The notes under the pieces: generated by a model | The model's input: only the letters and a program-made list of their open reading frames with translations | What the model was told of the DNA's origin: nothing | Databases searched by the model: none | NCBI GenBank assembly: GCA_020636355.1 | Contig: JACJYB010000002.1 | Location: 620,001-684,000 of the forward strand | Reading direction: 5' to 3' | Origin: Lewinellaceae bacterium | Lineage (GTDB): Bacteria > Bacteroidota > Bacteroidia > Chitinophagales > Saprospiraceae | DNA length: 64,000 nucleotides | Program-made: the position numbers and the translations under genes | Part shown: positions 16,631 through 24,839 of the stretch, piece by piece | How the letters are laid out: every line of letters starts with the position of its first letter | How positions within the stretch are numbered: the first letter of the stretch is position 1

Positions 16631-18211
16631 ATGCGCAGAAGAGACTTTATAAAATACAATTCATTGTTTATGCCATCTCTGGCAGGTGGTTTTGGCGTTC
16701 AGGCGTTTGTAAATTCGCCATTCCTGAAAGCGATGTATAGCGAACTTGTTGAAACAGACAAGGTACTTGTGCTCGTTTATCTTGCCGGAGGAAATGACGG
16801 GTTGAATACTGTAATTCCACTGGATTTATACGACACATTGGCTAACGTAAGACCCGAAGTAATTATTCCAAAGAACAAACTGCTGGCTTTGGATGGTGTC
16901 GATCGCGTTGCTTTACATCCTTCCTTAAATGGCTTACGTGACCTTTTTAATGAGGGAAACCTCAGCATTATCCAAAATGTAGGTTACCCGGATCAGGATT
17001 ATTCGCATTTTCGGTCTACGGACATTTGGATGACCGGAGCAGACCACGACGAAATATTGTCCTCCGGTTGGATGGGACGCTATCTGAACCAGGAATACCC
17101 CAATTTTCCCATCGATTATCCCAATGATACCATGCCCGATCCACTGGCCATCCAGATTGGGTATAATCTTTCGCTTGCTTTCCAGGGCCCAGCAAGCGCC
17201 ATGGGTATGGTCGTAGGAGATCCGAATTGGTTTTACGGCTTGGTCAATGGTATTGAAGAAGGTGTACCGGAAACACTTTCCGGAGAAAAGCTGGCTTATA
17301 TACGCTTAATCACCAAACAATCCCAGGTATACGGACAGGTCATTAAAAATGCAGCGGCCAAAGTGTCCTATCAAAACAACTATCCGGACAACAATGGCCT
17401 GGCTGAACAGCTAAAAATCGTCGCAAAACTAATTGCCGGTGGACTCAAAACCAGAATCTATATGGTTTCGCTGGATGGTTTTGACACCCACGATGCGCAG
17501 GTTATCAACAACGATCATACAAAGGGTGAACACGCTAATCTGCTTCAGGTGCTCGGCGATGGCATAAAAGCGTTTATGGATGATTTACATTACCTGGGGA
17601 TATCGGACCGGGTGATGGGAATGACCTTCAGTGAATTCGGACGAAGAGTGATTTCCAATTCAAGCCTGGGTACCGACCATGGAGCTGCCGCACCGCTTTT
17701 TGTTTTCGGAGACGCAATTCAATCGGGTGTCTGGGGTCCAAACCCTACCCTGCCGGAAGAAATCGACGTGGAAGTCAATTTACCCATGCACTACGATTTT
17801 AGAAGTATCTATACGACGATCCTTGAAGACTGGTTCTGTCTTGGCCCAAATGACCTGGGTTCCATATTTACGAGCCAGTTTCAAAAAATTCCATTTGTAG
17901 TCAATAGTCCATGCATCAGTACTGCCATTCACGAGCAAAATCAAATGGCCGGCAAGAGCCTGGTGGATGTTTATCCCAATCCGTTTACAGAACGTACAAC
18001 CATTCGATTTGCTGGTCATCCTGAAGACCCCCTGCTTATCCAAATCTTTAACGCTGCAGGACAACGCATTGCCACACTCGCCCATGGCCGGTATGATGAA
18101 GGCCTACACAGTTCGGATTGGGAGGCCGGTTCTCTGCCTGCAGGAACTTATTATGTAAGGTATCAGACACGATACCAGCAGCAGGGTAAGTGGATCGTTA
18201 AGGCGAAATAG
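16631..18211 (+). CDS. DUF1501 family protein with Tat signal and T9SS type A sorting domain
   Basis: 526 residues. The N-terminus MRRRDFIKYNSLFMPSLAGG carries a twin-arginine motif (RRDFIK). The body has DUF1501 features: VLVYLAGGNDGLNTVIPLD, YPDQDYSHFRSTDIW, VSLDGFDTHDAQ and MTFSEFGRRVISNSSLGTDH. DUF1501 belongs to the alkaline-phosphatase/sulfatase-like fold. The last about 80 residues (VDVYPNPFTERTTIRFAGHP to the terminal VKAK) are a type A T9SS C-terminal sorting domain. It should thus be folded, moved by Tat and then secreted or surface-attached by T9SS. It follows DUF1800 by 12 nt, so one operon. Biochemical role unknown. Confidence 0.9.
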   Translation: MRRRDFIKYNSLFMPSLAGGFGVQAFVNSPFLKAMYSELVETDKVLVLVYLAGGNDGLNTVIPLDLYDTLANVRPEVIIPKNKLLALDGVDRVALHPSLNGLRDLFNEGNLSIIQNVGYPDQDYSHFRSTDIWMTGADHDEILSSGWMGRYLNQEYPNFPIDYPNDTMPDPLAIQIGYNLSLAFQGPASAMGMVVGDPNWFYGLVNGIEEGVPETLSGEKLAYIRLITKQSQVYGQVIKNAAAKVSYQNNYPDNNGLAEQLKIVAKLIAGGLKTRIYMVSLDGFDTHDAQVINNDHTKGEHANLLQVLGDGIKAFMDDLHYLGISDRVMGMTFSEFGRRVISNSSLGTDHGAAAPLFVFGDAIQSGVWGPNPTLPEEIDVEVNLPMHYDFRSIYTTILEDWFCLGPNDLGSIFTSQFQKIPFVVNSPCISTAIHEQNQMAGKSLVDVYPNPFTERTTIRFAGHPEDPLLIQIFNAAGQRIATLAHGRYDEGLHSSDWEAGSLPAGTYYVRYQTRYQQQGKWIVKAK

Positions 18212-18313
18212 AAAGCATTTTTTAAGTAAATCACTCTCCTTCTCAAGCATTTATACCCACTCAATCTGGTTCATGTACGTGCAGAAGTGTACCTTGCTGA
18301 AAACCTTTTTTGT

Positions 18314-18688
18314 ATGGCCGACCGCATTGTTTGGTTCGAGATTCCCGTAGCAGATCCGGATCGGGCGCAACGCTTTTATGAAACGATCTTTGGCATCAGC
18401 ATGCAACGCTTGCCCATTGGTAATGAATTTACATTAATCCTTTTTCCAGCACAACCTAATGAAGTGCAGGGTGCATTAGCCTATCATCCTGATTTTTATT
18501 TCCCCGGGAATCAAGGCCCACTGATCTACCTGAATGCCGACCCATCGATGGATCTGATTTTAGATCGGGTGACTCAAACAGGATGTGATATTCTCATCCC
18601 TAAGCGACAAATTTCCGAAGAACGAGGATTCATGGCCGTCATACTAGACAGTGAAGGAAACCGGATTGCCCTGATGTCAAAAAATTGA
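18314..18688 (+). CDS. VOC superfamily protein (PhnB/glyoxalase-like)
   Basis: About 124 residues from the ATG at 18314 (MADRIVWFEIPVADPDRAQR). An in-frame ATG at 18287 would add nine residues but fits the family less well. The pattern IPVADPDRAQRFYETIFGI and the ending GFMAVILDSEGNRIALMS are typical of small bacterial VOC proteins. The metal-site residues are not assigned. It ends three codons before the AlkD-like gene, so the two are probably co-transcribed. Confidence 0.85.
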   Translation: MADRIVWFEIPVADPDRAQRFYETIFGISMQRLPIGNEFTLILFPAQPNEVQGALAYHPDFYFPGNQGPLIYLNADPSMDLILDRVTQTGCDILIPKRQISEERGFMAVILDSEGNRIALMSKN

Positions 18689-18696
18689 TCCTAATC

Positions 18697-19383
18697 ATGT
18701 CAATCCCCAATACGGCCGAGGGTTACCTGGCACATTTAAAAAAAGTTTTTACTGATCGGGGCGACCCGGTTCGCGCGGAAGGACAAATGGCTTACCTGCG
18801 TAACCAATTTGAACATTATGGGCTTAAAGCTCCTGAATGGGTAAATATTGTGAAACCCTTTTACCGTGAAAACGGCCTGTTTTCGGGGGAAGAATTAAGA
18901 AAATTTGCCAGGCTCTGCTTTGAAGACGATCACCGCGAACTGCATTATGCATCTATAGAAATGGTTCAGCTCGCTCAAAAATTAAAAGATCCGAAACTCA
19001 TCCAACTGATTGAATGGCAGATGGTCCATCGAAGCTGGTGGGACACGGTTGATTGGCTATCCAAGCTGGCAGGTATACACTTCCTTCAATTTCCGGAACA
19101 AAAGATTGCGATCACGAATCGTTGGATAGAAAGTGACAACCTCTGGCTTAAGCGTGCTGCTATCATCTTTCAACTGCTTTATCGTGATAAGACCGATGAA
19201 GCGCTTTTATTTGATTACATCCTCCGGGTTAAGGACAGCAAGGAGTTTTTCCTGCAGAAAGCAGCTGGCTGGGCGCTCCGAAATTACTCAAGGACCAACC
19301 CGGAATCGGTATTAACATTTACCGGGAATCACAAATTGGCACCCCTTACCGTCCGGGAGGGCCTGCGTCTGATTAAACAATAA
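18697..19383 (+). CDS. AlkD-like DNA alkylation repair (HEAT-repeat) protein
   Basis: 228 residues from the ATG at 18697; a frame extension to a TTG at 18685 is unlikely. The all-helical sequence has the DNA-glycosylase AlkD pattern: MAYLRNQFEHYGLKAPEW near the N-terminus, REGLFSGEEL-type helices, and a central VHRSWWDTVDWLSKLAGIHF, where the Trp-Trp-Asp-x-V-D segment corresponds to the catalytic Asp and aromatic pocket of AlkD. IESDNLWLKRAAIIFQLLYR is the next conserved helix pair. AlkD removes N3- and N7-alkylpurines from DNA without base flipping. It forms a likely operon with the VOC gene. Confidence 0.88.
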   Translation: MSIPNTAEGYLAHLKKVFTDRGDPVRAEGQMAYLRNQFEHYGLKAPEWVNIVKPFYRENGLFSGEELRKFARLCFEDDHRELHYASIEMVQLAQKLKDPKLIQLIEWQMVHRSWWDTVDWLSKLAGIHFLQFPEQKIAITNRWIESDNLWLKRAAIIFQLLYRDKTDEALLFDYILRVKDSKEFFLQKAAGWALRNYSRTNPESVLTFTGNHKLAPLTVREGLRLIKQ

Positions 19384-19398
19384 AAACACCGTCATCGT

Positions 19399-20700
19399 AT
19401 GCACCGGTTCAATCGTCTGGTAAGGAATGTCAGTCTTGGCTTTTTGCTGTTGTTATGGGTAGGCTGTTCTGCACCCACTGAGAAACATCTCCCTGCGCCG
19501 GATATCCTCATAATCCTGGCAGATGATCTTGGCTTGGAAACCTTGACCAGCTATGGAGGGAGCAGTTACATGACGCCCAATCTGGATCAAATAGCCCGGG
19601 AGGGCATGCTGCTTAAACATTTGTATAGCATGCCTCTGTGTACACCAAGTCGTGTCCAGCTCCTGACCGGGAAATACAACGATGAAACTTATCGGGGTTT
19701 TGGCATACTTGACACAACGTTTAAGACAATGCCCGACTACCTGAAAGAAGCTGGATACCATTCCTCCATCGTGGGCAAATGGCAATTATATGGCAACAGT
19801 TATCAAAGAAAACTTGCCGGGCAGGGAGGATCCACGCCGCCTCAAGCCGGATTTAATTACCATTATGTCTGGCAAATGGATACTCTGGGTTCGCGCTATT
19901 ATCATCCGACTATTACCGAGAATGACTTGACGCAAACCTATCAGAATGCTTACGGTCCGGATTTATTTGCCGATAAACTTGTCGGGTTGATGCAGAAACC
20001 AGCTGACGGACCACAACTTTTCTTCTACTCGATGGTGTTAACGCATGAACCCTTCCTTCCGGCTCCCGAGATTCCGGGAGCACCTGACTCAACGCGGAGC
20101 AATCCGATTCATTTTTCCAGTATGGTGTCAGCCATGGATCGGGAGATTGGCAAGCTCTTCCGGGCTGCCAAAGAACACCCCCGGCCAATTATTTTAATCT
20201 TTATGAGTGATAATGGCACCGACAAACAAATCGTAAGCATTTGTAATGGGGACGAAGTGCGCGGTGGAAAAGGTTTGCCCAACGAAAGAGGAACTCACGT
20301 ACCCGGCCTGATCTGGTATCCGGACTCCATTCCCGGCAATTCCGTTTACGAAGGCATGATCGATTTTACGGATCTTATTCCCACCTTGCTGGATGCAGCC
20401 CATAAGCCCCATAATCAATACGACGGACCCGGTCATTCTTTCTGGCCCGGGCTAACCGGTCAATCACCCCCTGCAAGAGATGCCATTTATGTAGCATATG
20501 ACCCTAAATGGGGCCCATGGGAAGCAGCAACCTACGCTCAGGACAAGATCTGGAAATTAACCCGTGATGGCTCATTTTATCACCTCCCCACAGATCCGGA
20601 AGAGTTGGCTCCACTGGCTGATTCGATGCTTGACGCTACGGCGCTGGAGCGAAAGGCGTATCTGCAAACTTTAATCGCCAACCGGGGCTATCAACGATAA
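19399..20700 (+). CDS. Sulfatase (arylsulfatase-type) lipoprotein
   Basis: 433 residues. A hydrophobic N-terminus ends at Cys23 (LLLWVGCSAP), a likely though imperfect lipobox. The metal site ILADDLGLETLTSYGG and the formylglycine motif LCTPSRVQLLTGKY (Cys81 in C-x-P-x-R) are intact, so the enzyme needs a sulfatase-maturing enzyme encoded elsewhere. FMSDNGTDKQ and GGKGLPNERGTHVPG are further active-site segments. It should hydrolyse sulfate esters of an unknown carbohydrate or aromatic compound in the periplasm or at the cell surface. It starts 15 nt after the AlkD-like gene and converges with the HMG-CoA lyase (10 nt between stops). Confidence 0.92.
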   Translation: MHRFNRLVRNVSLGFLLLLWVGCSAPTEKHLPAPDILIILADDLGLETLTSYGGSSYMTPNLDQIAREGMLLKHLYSMPLCTPSRVQLLTGKYNDETYRGFGILDTTFKTMPDYLKEAGYHSSIVGKWQLYGNSYQRKLAGQGGSTPPQAGFNYHYVWQMDTLGSRYYHPTITENDLTQTYQNAYGPDLFADKLVGLMQKPADGPQLFFYSMVLTHEPFLPAPEIPGAPDSTRSNPIHFSSMVSAMDREIGKLFRAAKEHPRPIILIFMSDNGTDKQIVSICNGDEVRGGKGLPNERGTHVPGLIWYPDSIPGNSVYEGMIDFTDLIPTLLDAAHKPHNQYDGPGHSFWPGLTGQSPPARDAIYVAYDPKWGPWEAATYAQDKIWKLTRDGSFYHLPTDPEELAPLADSMLDATALERKAYLQTLIANRGYQR

Positions 20701-20710
20701 TGAAATCTGG

Positions 20711-21583
20711 TTATTTATCCGCAAAAGCATAGACCTCCAAAGAAATTCGCTCTGCTTCAACCAGGGCATCCATATCCAAACCGGTAATTTCTCCATGTTG
20801 GTGCATAAACCGTAGTAAGTTTTCCATGGGCATGTTTCCCACCAATTCATCCTTGGCCATAGGACACCCGCCATAGCCTTTTAAAGCTCCGTCAAACCGG
20901 AAGCAGCCATTTGAAAATGCGGCTTCAATTTTAGGGCCCCATGAATCAGGCGTGGTGTGCAGATGTGCCCCGAATTCAACATCCGGGTAAGGCGGAATCA
21001 GATTTCCGAACAAATAACTGATCGTTTCGGGTGTGGCGACACCGATGGTATCGGATAGCGACATAATCTTGATGCCCATGTCCGCCAGTCGATCGACCCA
21101 ATATTGGGCAATGTCGACATTCCAGGTTTCCCCGTAGGGATTACCGAATCCCATCGACACATAGATAACCAGGGACTTATTACGGGTAGCACATACCTCC
21201 TGAATGGCTTCCACGCGACCAAGCGATTGCTCAATGGTCGCATTGGTATTGCGCATTTGAAACACCTCAGAAATCGAAAATGGATAACCCAGGTAGGTGA
21301 TCTCATCGTATTCAGAGGCTTCAATAGCGCCCCGCAGGTTGGCTACGATCGCTAATAGCTTTGTACTGGTATTGGAAACGTCTAACCGCCTGATGACTTC
21401 ATGCGTGTCCGCCATCTGTGGAATAGCCTGGTGGGAAACGAAGCTTCCGAAATCAATGGTGTGGAAACCAACTTTCAGTAATTGCTGAATGTAGTGAACT
21501 TTCAGATCGGTAGGAATGAATGCATGTATTCCCTGAATCGCATCCCGTGGACACTCGATAAGTTTCACTTTTGTTGCTTCCAT
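20711..21583 (-). CDS. mvaB: Hydroxymethylglutaryl-CoA lyase
   Basis: 290 residues, a TIM-barrel of the HMGL-like family. It splits 3-hydroxy-3-methylglutaryl-CoA into acetyl-CoA and acetoacetate, the last step of leucine breakdown. Visible motifs are KLIECPRDAIQG with the substrate Arg, VGFHTIDFGSFVSHQAIPQM, the metal His pair in GAHLHTTPDSW and the catalytic Cys in GYGGCPMAKDELVGN. The usual bacterial pattern DAxQ and FVSPKxVPQMAD are close (here FVSHQAIPQMAD). It stands alone, convergent with the sulfatase. A divergent small membrane-protein gene lies upstream. Confidence 0.92.
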   Translation of the reverse strand: MEATKVKLIECPRDAIQGIHAFIPTDLKVHYIQQLLKVGFHTIDFGSFVSHQAIPQMADTHEVIRRLDVSNTSTKLLAIVANLRGAIEASEYDEITYLGYPFSISEVFQMRNTNATIEQSLGRVEAIQEVCATRNKSLVIYVSMGFGNPYGETWNVDIAQYWVDRLADMGIKIMSLSDTIGVATPETISYLFGNLIPPYPDVEFGAHLHTTPDSWGPKIEAAFSNGCFRFDGALKGYGGCPMAKDELVGNMPMENLLRFMHQHGEITGLDMDALVEAERISLEVYAFADK

Positions 21584-21667
21584 ATTCCTGGGCTTACCAT
21601 CTTATTCCTGCATTCCACAGAACCATCCGGATTTTTCAATTATAGTCAAACGGTTTCAATGGATAGC

Positions 21668-21694
21668 TTGATTCCAGACAAACAACTACCTTTG
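21668..21694 (+). promoter_or_regulatory. Promoter for small membrane protein
   Basis: TTG (21668-21670) and a perfect TAnnTTTG box (TACCTTTG, 21687-21694) are separated by 16 nt, slightly short of the usual 17-23. The ATG at 21716 follows 21 nt later. This supports the short start of the next gene. Confidence 0.5.
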
Positions 21695-21715
21695 ATCCGT
21701 TGTTTAAAATCTATT

Positions 21716-21946
21716 ATGAAGTCTTTTTATACAGTCCTGGGATTTCTCCTGTTTCTTTTCGGGATATTATCCATTATCTTAAATCTGGTTGGACTTCAGT
21801 TTGTATTCCTCACCTGGATCGACAGCTTCGGCCGTCTTGCCGCCTTCATCCTGCGCATTGTTATGATGCTTACGGGCATTATCCTAATGTACTTGAATTT
21901 GGTCGATTGGAGGCAAGATGATTCCACAGCTTTAGGTGGAAAGTGA
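21716..21946 (+). CDS. Small two-helix membrane protein, unknown
   Basis: 76 residues from ATG 21716. A longer open frame back to 21482 overlaps the start of the divergent HMG-CoA lyase and has no coding character, and a promoter-like element lies just before the chosen ATG. Two hydrophobic helices (about 4-28 and 39-63: TVLGFLLFLFGILSIILNLV and LAAFILRIVMMLTGIILMYL) are followed by a charged tail. No family recognised. Its 3' end overlaps the 3' end of the convergent helical-repeat gene by 15 nt. Confidence 0.6.
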   Translation: MKSFYTVLGFLLFLFGILSIILNLVGLQFVFLTWIDSFGRLAAFILRIVMMLTGIILMYLNLVDWRQDDSTALGGK

Positions 21947-23500
21947 TCGTTCCAGGATTGCTTTTTGTTTCTGTTTGAATTTACGTTGGATAACTTCCTG
22001 AACCGGAATGGATTCAATCTTTGAGTCCAGCCAGGAGATTATATCCAGGTAAAGGAAAGGGCGACGCTCGTACGGATCGTTTTCAAGCTTGACTAATTTG
22101 TCGCGTAATCGAGTCATCTCCTGTTTCAAATCGGCAGGAAGGATCCGGGTAAGATTTCGGATAAACCGGATAATGGCCACCTGTACCTTATTCAGGTCCT
22201 CCATTTTACTTAAAAAACGATACACCGACTTGACCTGGTATTCCACCAGTTGATCGTTGCCTAGCTCATAATGGCTGATCAAATTCAGGATTCGTGCAAA
22301 TCCCTGGATATCCTCGCGGAAATCCGGGGTAATATCATTAATGATACGGTTCAGATAAGTGATGGCCATCGACGGATTCCCGCTGCCAAAGTAAAGGCAG
22401 GCAATTCGGTAATAGAAAACCATTACCCGGTGTGAGTCCCAATTGTACGGGTTCTCGTCAATTAATTTTGCCAGTCTTTCGGCTAAGGCGATTCCTTCGG
22501 TAAAGGTACCCTCCAGATAATGCTTGCTGATTTGATGGGTATAAAGGAATTGCGTCAGCAAACTTTCCATGTTCTTATCCAGGCTCTTATGAGCGAGCAA
22601 ACTCTCCATTTCCTTAAGTGCTTCCGAGAGCCGGTGATATTGGCCCGTCAGAAAATGGGCGTTCAGAAGATTATGGAGGCCTTTGATATAAAGCGGCATA
22701 TCAAAATCGATCATCTCCACCTGATCATGAAACAGGTCTACCCACTTCTGCGCATAACGGAAGTACATGGTAAATTCCTGTGTCATGTAGTAATACCAGA
22801 CATAAGATTGATAGAGGTACAATTTTTCAAAAAAATCCAGATCCGTGATGGAGTAAGTTGGCAAATGGCTCTGAAAAAACTGTTTGACAAAACGGAAGTC
22901 TTTCTCATTACGCACATAACCTACTTTCAGGTACAGGCCATACAGCAAAAGTGAAAGGTTGGAAAATTCATGGGAACGGCGCACTTTATTGGTTAATTCC
23001 TGTGCCTCACGGGTCAACTCCTCAGCCCGGTCAGACATGCTGCGGGTGATGTACTGCGTTTCAATTAATTTTTCAAATTCGAGTATTTCCAGGGCAATGG
23101 TATATTGATTGCGCACCTCTGCTTTTTTCTTTAGCTTATCAAGGATCTCAAGACTCTGGCGGTACAACCCTTTGCTGTAAAGGACCCGGGCATAATCCAA
23201 ACGTTCGCGCATTTCAATATCTGCCATCTGATTGCGATGGAGTAACCGTAAGCTGACGAGCAATTGTTTGTACAGATGGGCTTTCAGATTGGACAATTGC
23301 GCCTTCTTGATACCGGGTATCTTAACCAGAATGGTCTCTTCCTCATAAGACTTCATCCGGTCTATAGCATCAAACAACTGTATAAAGAGCGTATCCTCGG
23401 AAGCATTATTCCGGTTGACAAAGACCTTAAAGAATCGCTTCTCCGACTTTGTCATGGATTTGATTAGTTGTACCAAATAGTCCGTTTGCGGTTTTGGCAT
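21932..23500 (-). CDS. Helical-repeat (TPR-like) protein of unknown function
   Basis: 522 residues, rich in Leu, Tyr, Lys and Glu with no signal peptide, so cytoplasmic. It starts YLVQLIKSMTKSEKRFFKVF, an opening shared by a Bacteroidetes family of long alpha-helical proteins, and continues as helix pairs (for example SRDKGLYRQSLEILDKLKK-type segments) that look like degenerate TPRs. No enzyme motif. A possible promoter (TTG, 19-nt spacer, TAATTTTC at 23516-23509) sits only 8 nt before the ATG. If used, the message would be almost leaderless. Divergent from the leu operon with 148 nt between them. Confidence 0.7.
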   Translation of the reverse strand: MPKPQTDYLVQLIKSMTKSEKRFFKVFVNRNNASEDTLFIQLFDAIDRMKSYEEETILVKIPGIKKAQLSNLKAHLYKQLLVSLRLLHRNQMADIEMRERLDYARVLYSKGLYRQSLEILDKLKKKAEVRNQYTIALEILEFEKLIETQYITRSMSDRAEELTREAQELTNKVRRSHEFSNLSLLLYGLYLKVGYVRNEKDFRFVKQFFQSHLPTYSITDLDFFEKLYLYQSYVWYYYMTQEFTMYFRYAQKWVDLFHDQVEMIDFDMPLYIKGLHNLLNAHFLTGQYHRLSEALKEMESLLAHKSLDKNMESLLTQFLYTHQISKHYLEGTFTEGIALAERLAKLIDENPYNWDSHRVMVFYYRIACLYFGSGNPSMAITYLNRIINDITPDFREDIQGFARILNLISHYELGNDQLVEYQVKSVYRFLSKMEDLNKVQVAIIRFIRNLTRILPADLKQEMTRLRDKLVKLENDPYERRPFLYLDIISWLDSKIESIPVQEVIQRKFKQKQKAILERSLST

Positions 23501-23611
23501 TGTAATAAGAAAATTATAAGTAATTGGATATTAATCAATTATGAAAATATACCGGACTTAGAAATTGTAACAGTTCTGGTAAAATAGTTCCTGATTTCGA
23601 GAGATGCCCGA

Positions 23612-23630
23612 TATTTTTGATTGAATCAAA
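23612..23630 (+). promoter_or_regulatory. leu operon -7 box with overlapping 15-bp palindrome
   Basis: A perfect TAnnTTTG box (TATTTTTG, 23612-23619) lies 29 nt before the leuA ATG. Overlapping it is TTTGATTGAATCAAA (23616-23630), a perfect inverted repeat with 7-nt arms and one central base. A protein bound there would cover the -7 box and start point, so it is a candidate operator. No clear TTG -33 element is present. Confidence 0.5.
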
Positions 23631-23648
23631 GTCAAATTTAGCAAAATT

Positions 23649-24812
23649 ATGTCGTCAACCAGAATACAGATTTTCGATACCACACTACGGGATGGAGAGC
23701 AAGTCCCGGGATGCAAACTGAACACCAATCAAAAATTAGAACTTGCAGAAGCACTTGAAGCATTAGGTGTGGATGTTATCGAAGCGGGCTTCCCCATTTC
23801 CAGCCCGGGCGACTTTGCCTCTGTTGAGGAAATCAGCAAATTGATTAAAAATGCTACCGTCTGCGGGCTTTCCCGCTCGGTAGAAAAAGACATTGAAGCT
23901 GCTGCCGCTGCTTTGAAATATGCCAAACATCCCCGGATCCATACGGGCATCGGCACCTCCGAAAGCCACATCCGCTACAAATTCAAATCTACTCCGGAAC
24001 AGATCCTTGAAAGGGCAGTCGCCGCAGTCAAATATGCCAAGCAATTTGTGGAAGATGTTGAATTTTATGCTGAGGATGCCGGCAGGACGGACAATGTTTA
24101 CCTGGCCCGGGTGATTGAAGCCGTCGTGGCTGCCGGCGCTACGGTGCTGAATATACCCGATACGACCGGCTATTGCCTTCCGGAAGAATATGGCGCCAAG
24201 ATCGCCTATCTGCGCGACAACGTAAAAGGCATTGAGAAGGCGACCCTCTCCACCCATTGCCACAACGACCTCGGGTTAGCCACCGCAAACTCGATAGCAG
24301 GTGTCCAGAGTGGTGCTCGCCAGGTAGAATGTACCATCAATGGAATCGGCGAACGCGCAGGGAACACGGCACTGGAAGAGGTGGTTATGATCCTAAAGCA
24401 ACACCCTCACCTGAATTTCGAAACCGGAATCAATAGCCGGTTGTTAAGCAGAACCAGCCAGTTGGTCTCTGAGAAAATGGGTGTCCTGATCCAGCCTAAC
24501 AAGGCCATTGTAGGCTCTAATGCCTTTGCACATTCATCCGGTATTCATCAGGATGGTGTGATCAAAAAACGGGAAACTTACGAAATCATCGATCCAATGG
24601 ATGTTGGTGTCGATCATAGTTCTATCGTGCTCACAGCTCGCAGCGGTCGGGCGGCCCTGGCCTTTAAAGCACGTCAAATAGGCTTTGAATTAACTAAAAA
24701 CGAGCTGGATTCCGTCTACGAGCAATTTCTTTCTTTAGCAGATGCTAAAAAAGAAGTTCAGGAAGACGATCTTTGCCAACTATTGGAAAAAAACTCGATT
24801 CACGCCGCCTGA
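23649..24812 (+). CDS. leuA: 2-isopropylmalate synthase, short form without regulatory domain
   Basis: 387 residues. Condenses acetyl-CoA with 2-oxoisovalerate, the first committed step of leucine synthesis. The TIM barrel is complete: IFDTTLRDGEQVPGCKL at the N-terminus, VIEAGFPISSPGDF, LSTHCHNDLGLATANSIAG with the metal His pair, and NGIGERAGNTALEEV. The subdomain segment FAHSSGIHQDGVIK is also present. Typical LeuA of about 510-560 residues carries a C-terminal allosteric domain for leucine feedback; this protein stops before it, so feedback by that route is not expected. First gene of leuA-leuC-leuD-leuB, which strongly supports LeuA rather than a homocitrate or citramalate synthase. Confidence 0.93.
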   Translation: MSSTRIQIFDTTLRDGEQVPGCKLNTNQKLELAEALEALGVDVIEAGFPISSPGDFASVEEISKLIKNATVCGLSRSVEKDIEAAAAALKYAKHPRIHTGIGTSESHIRYKFKSTPEQILERAVAAVKYAKQFVEDVEFYAEDAGRTDNVYLARVIEAVVAAGATVLNIPDTTGYCLPEEYGAKIAYLRDNVKGIEKATLSTHCHNDLGLATANSIAGVQSGARQVECTINGIGERAGNTALEEVVMILKQHPHLNFETGINSRLLSRTSQLVSEKMGVLIQPNKAIVGSNAFAHSSGIHQDGVIKKRETYEIIDPMDVGVDHSSIVLTARSGRAALAFKARQIGFELTKNELDSVYEQFLSLADAKKEVQEDDLCQLLEKNSIHAA

Positions 24813-24839
24813 GCCTAATCAGACAGGATCTTTAGATTT

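Noticed and set aside
21482..21715. 154-residue reading of the small membrane protein
   Set aside because: The added N-terminal part overlaps the start of the divergent HMG-CoA lyase, has no coding character and contains the promoter.
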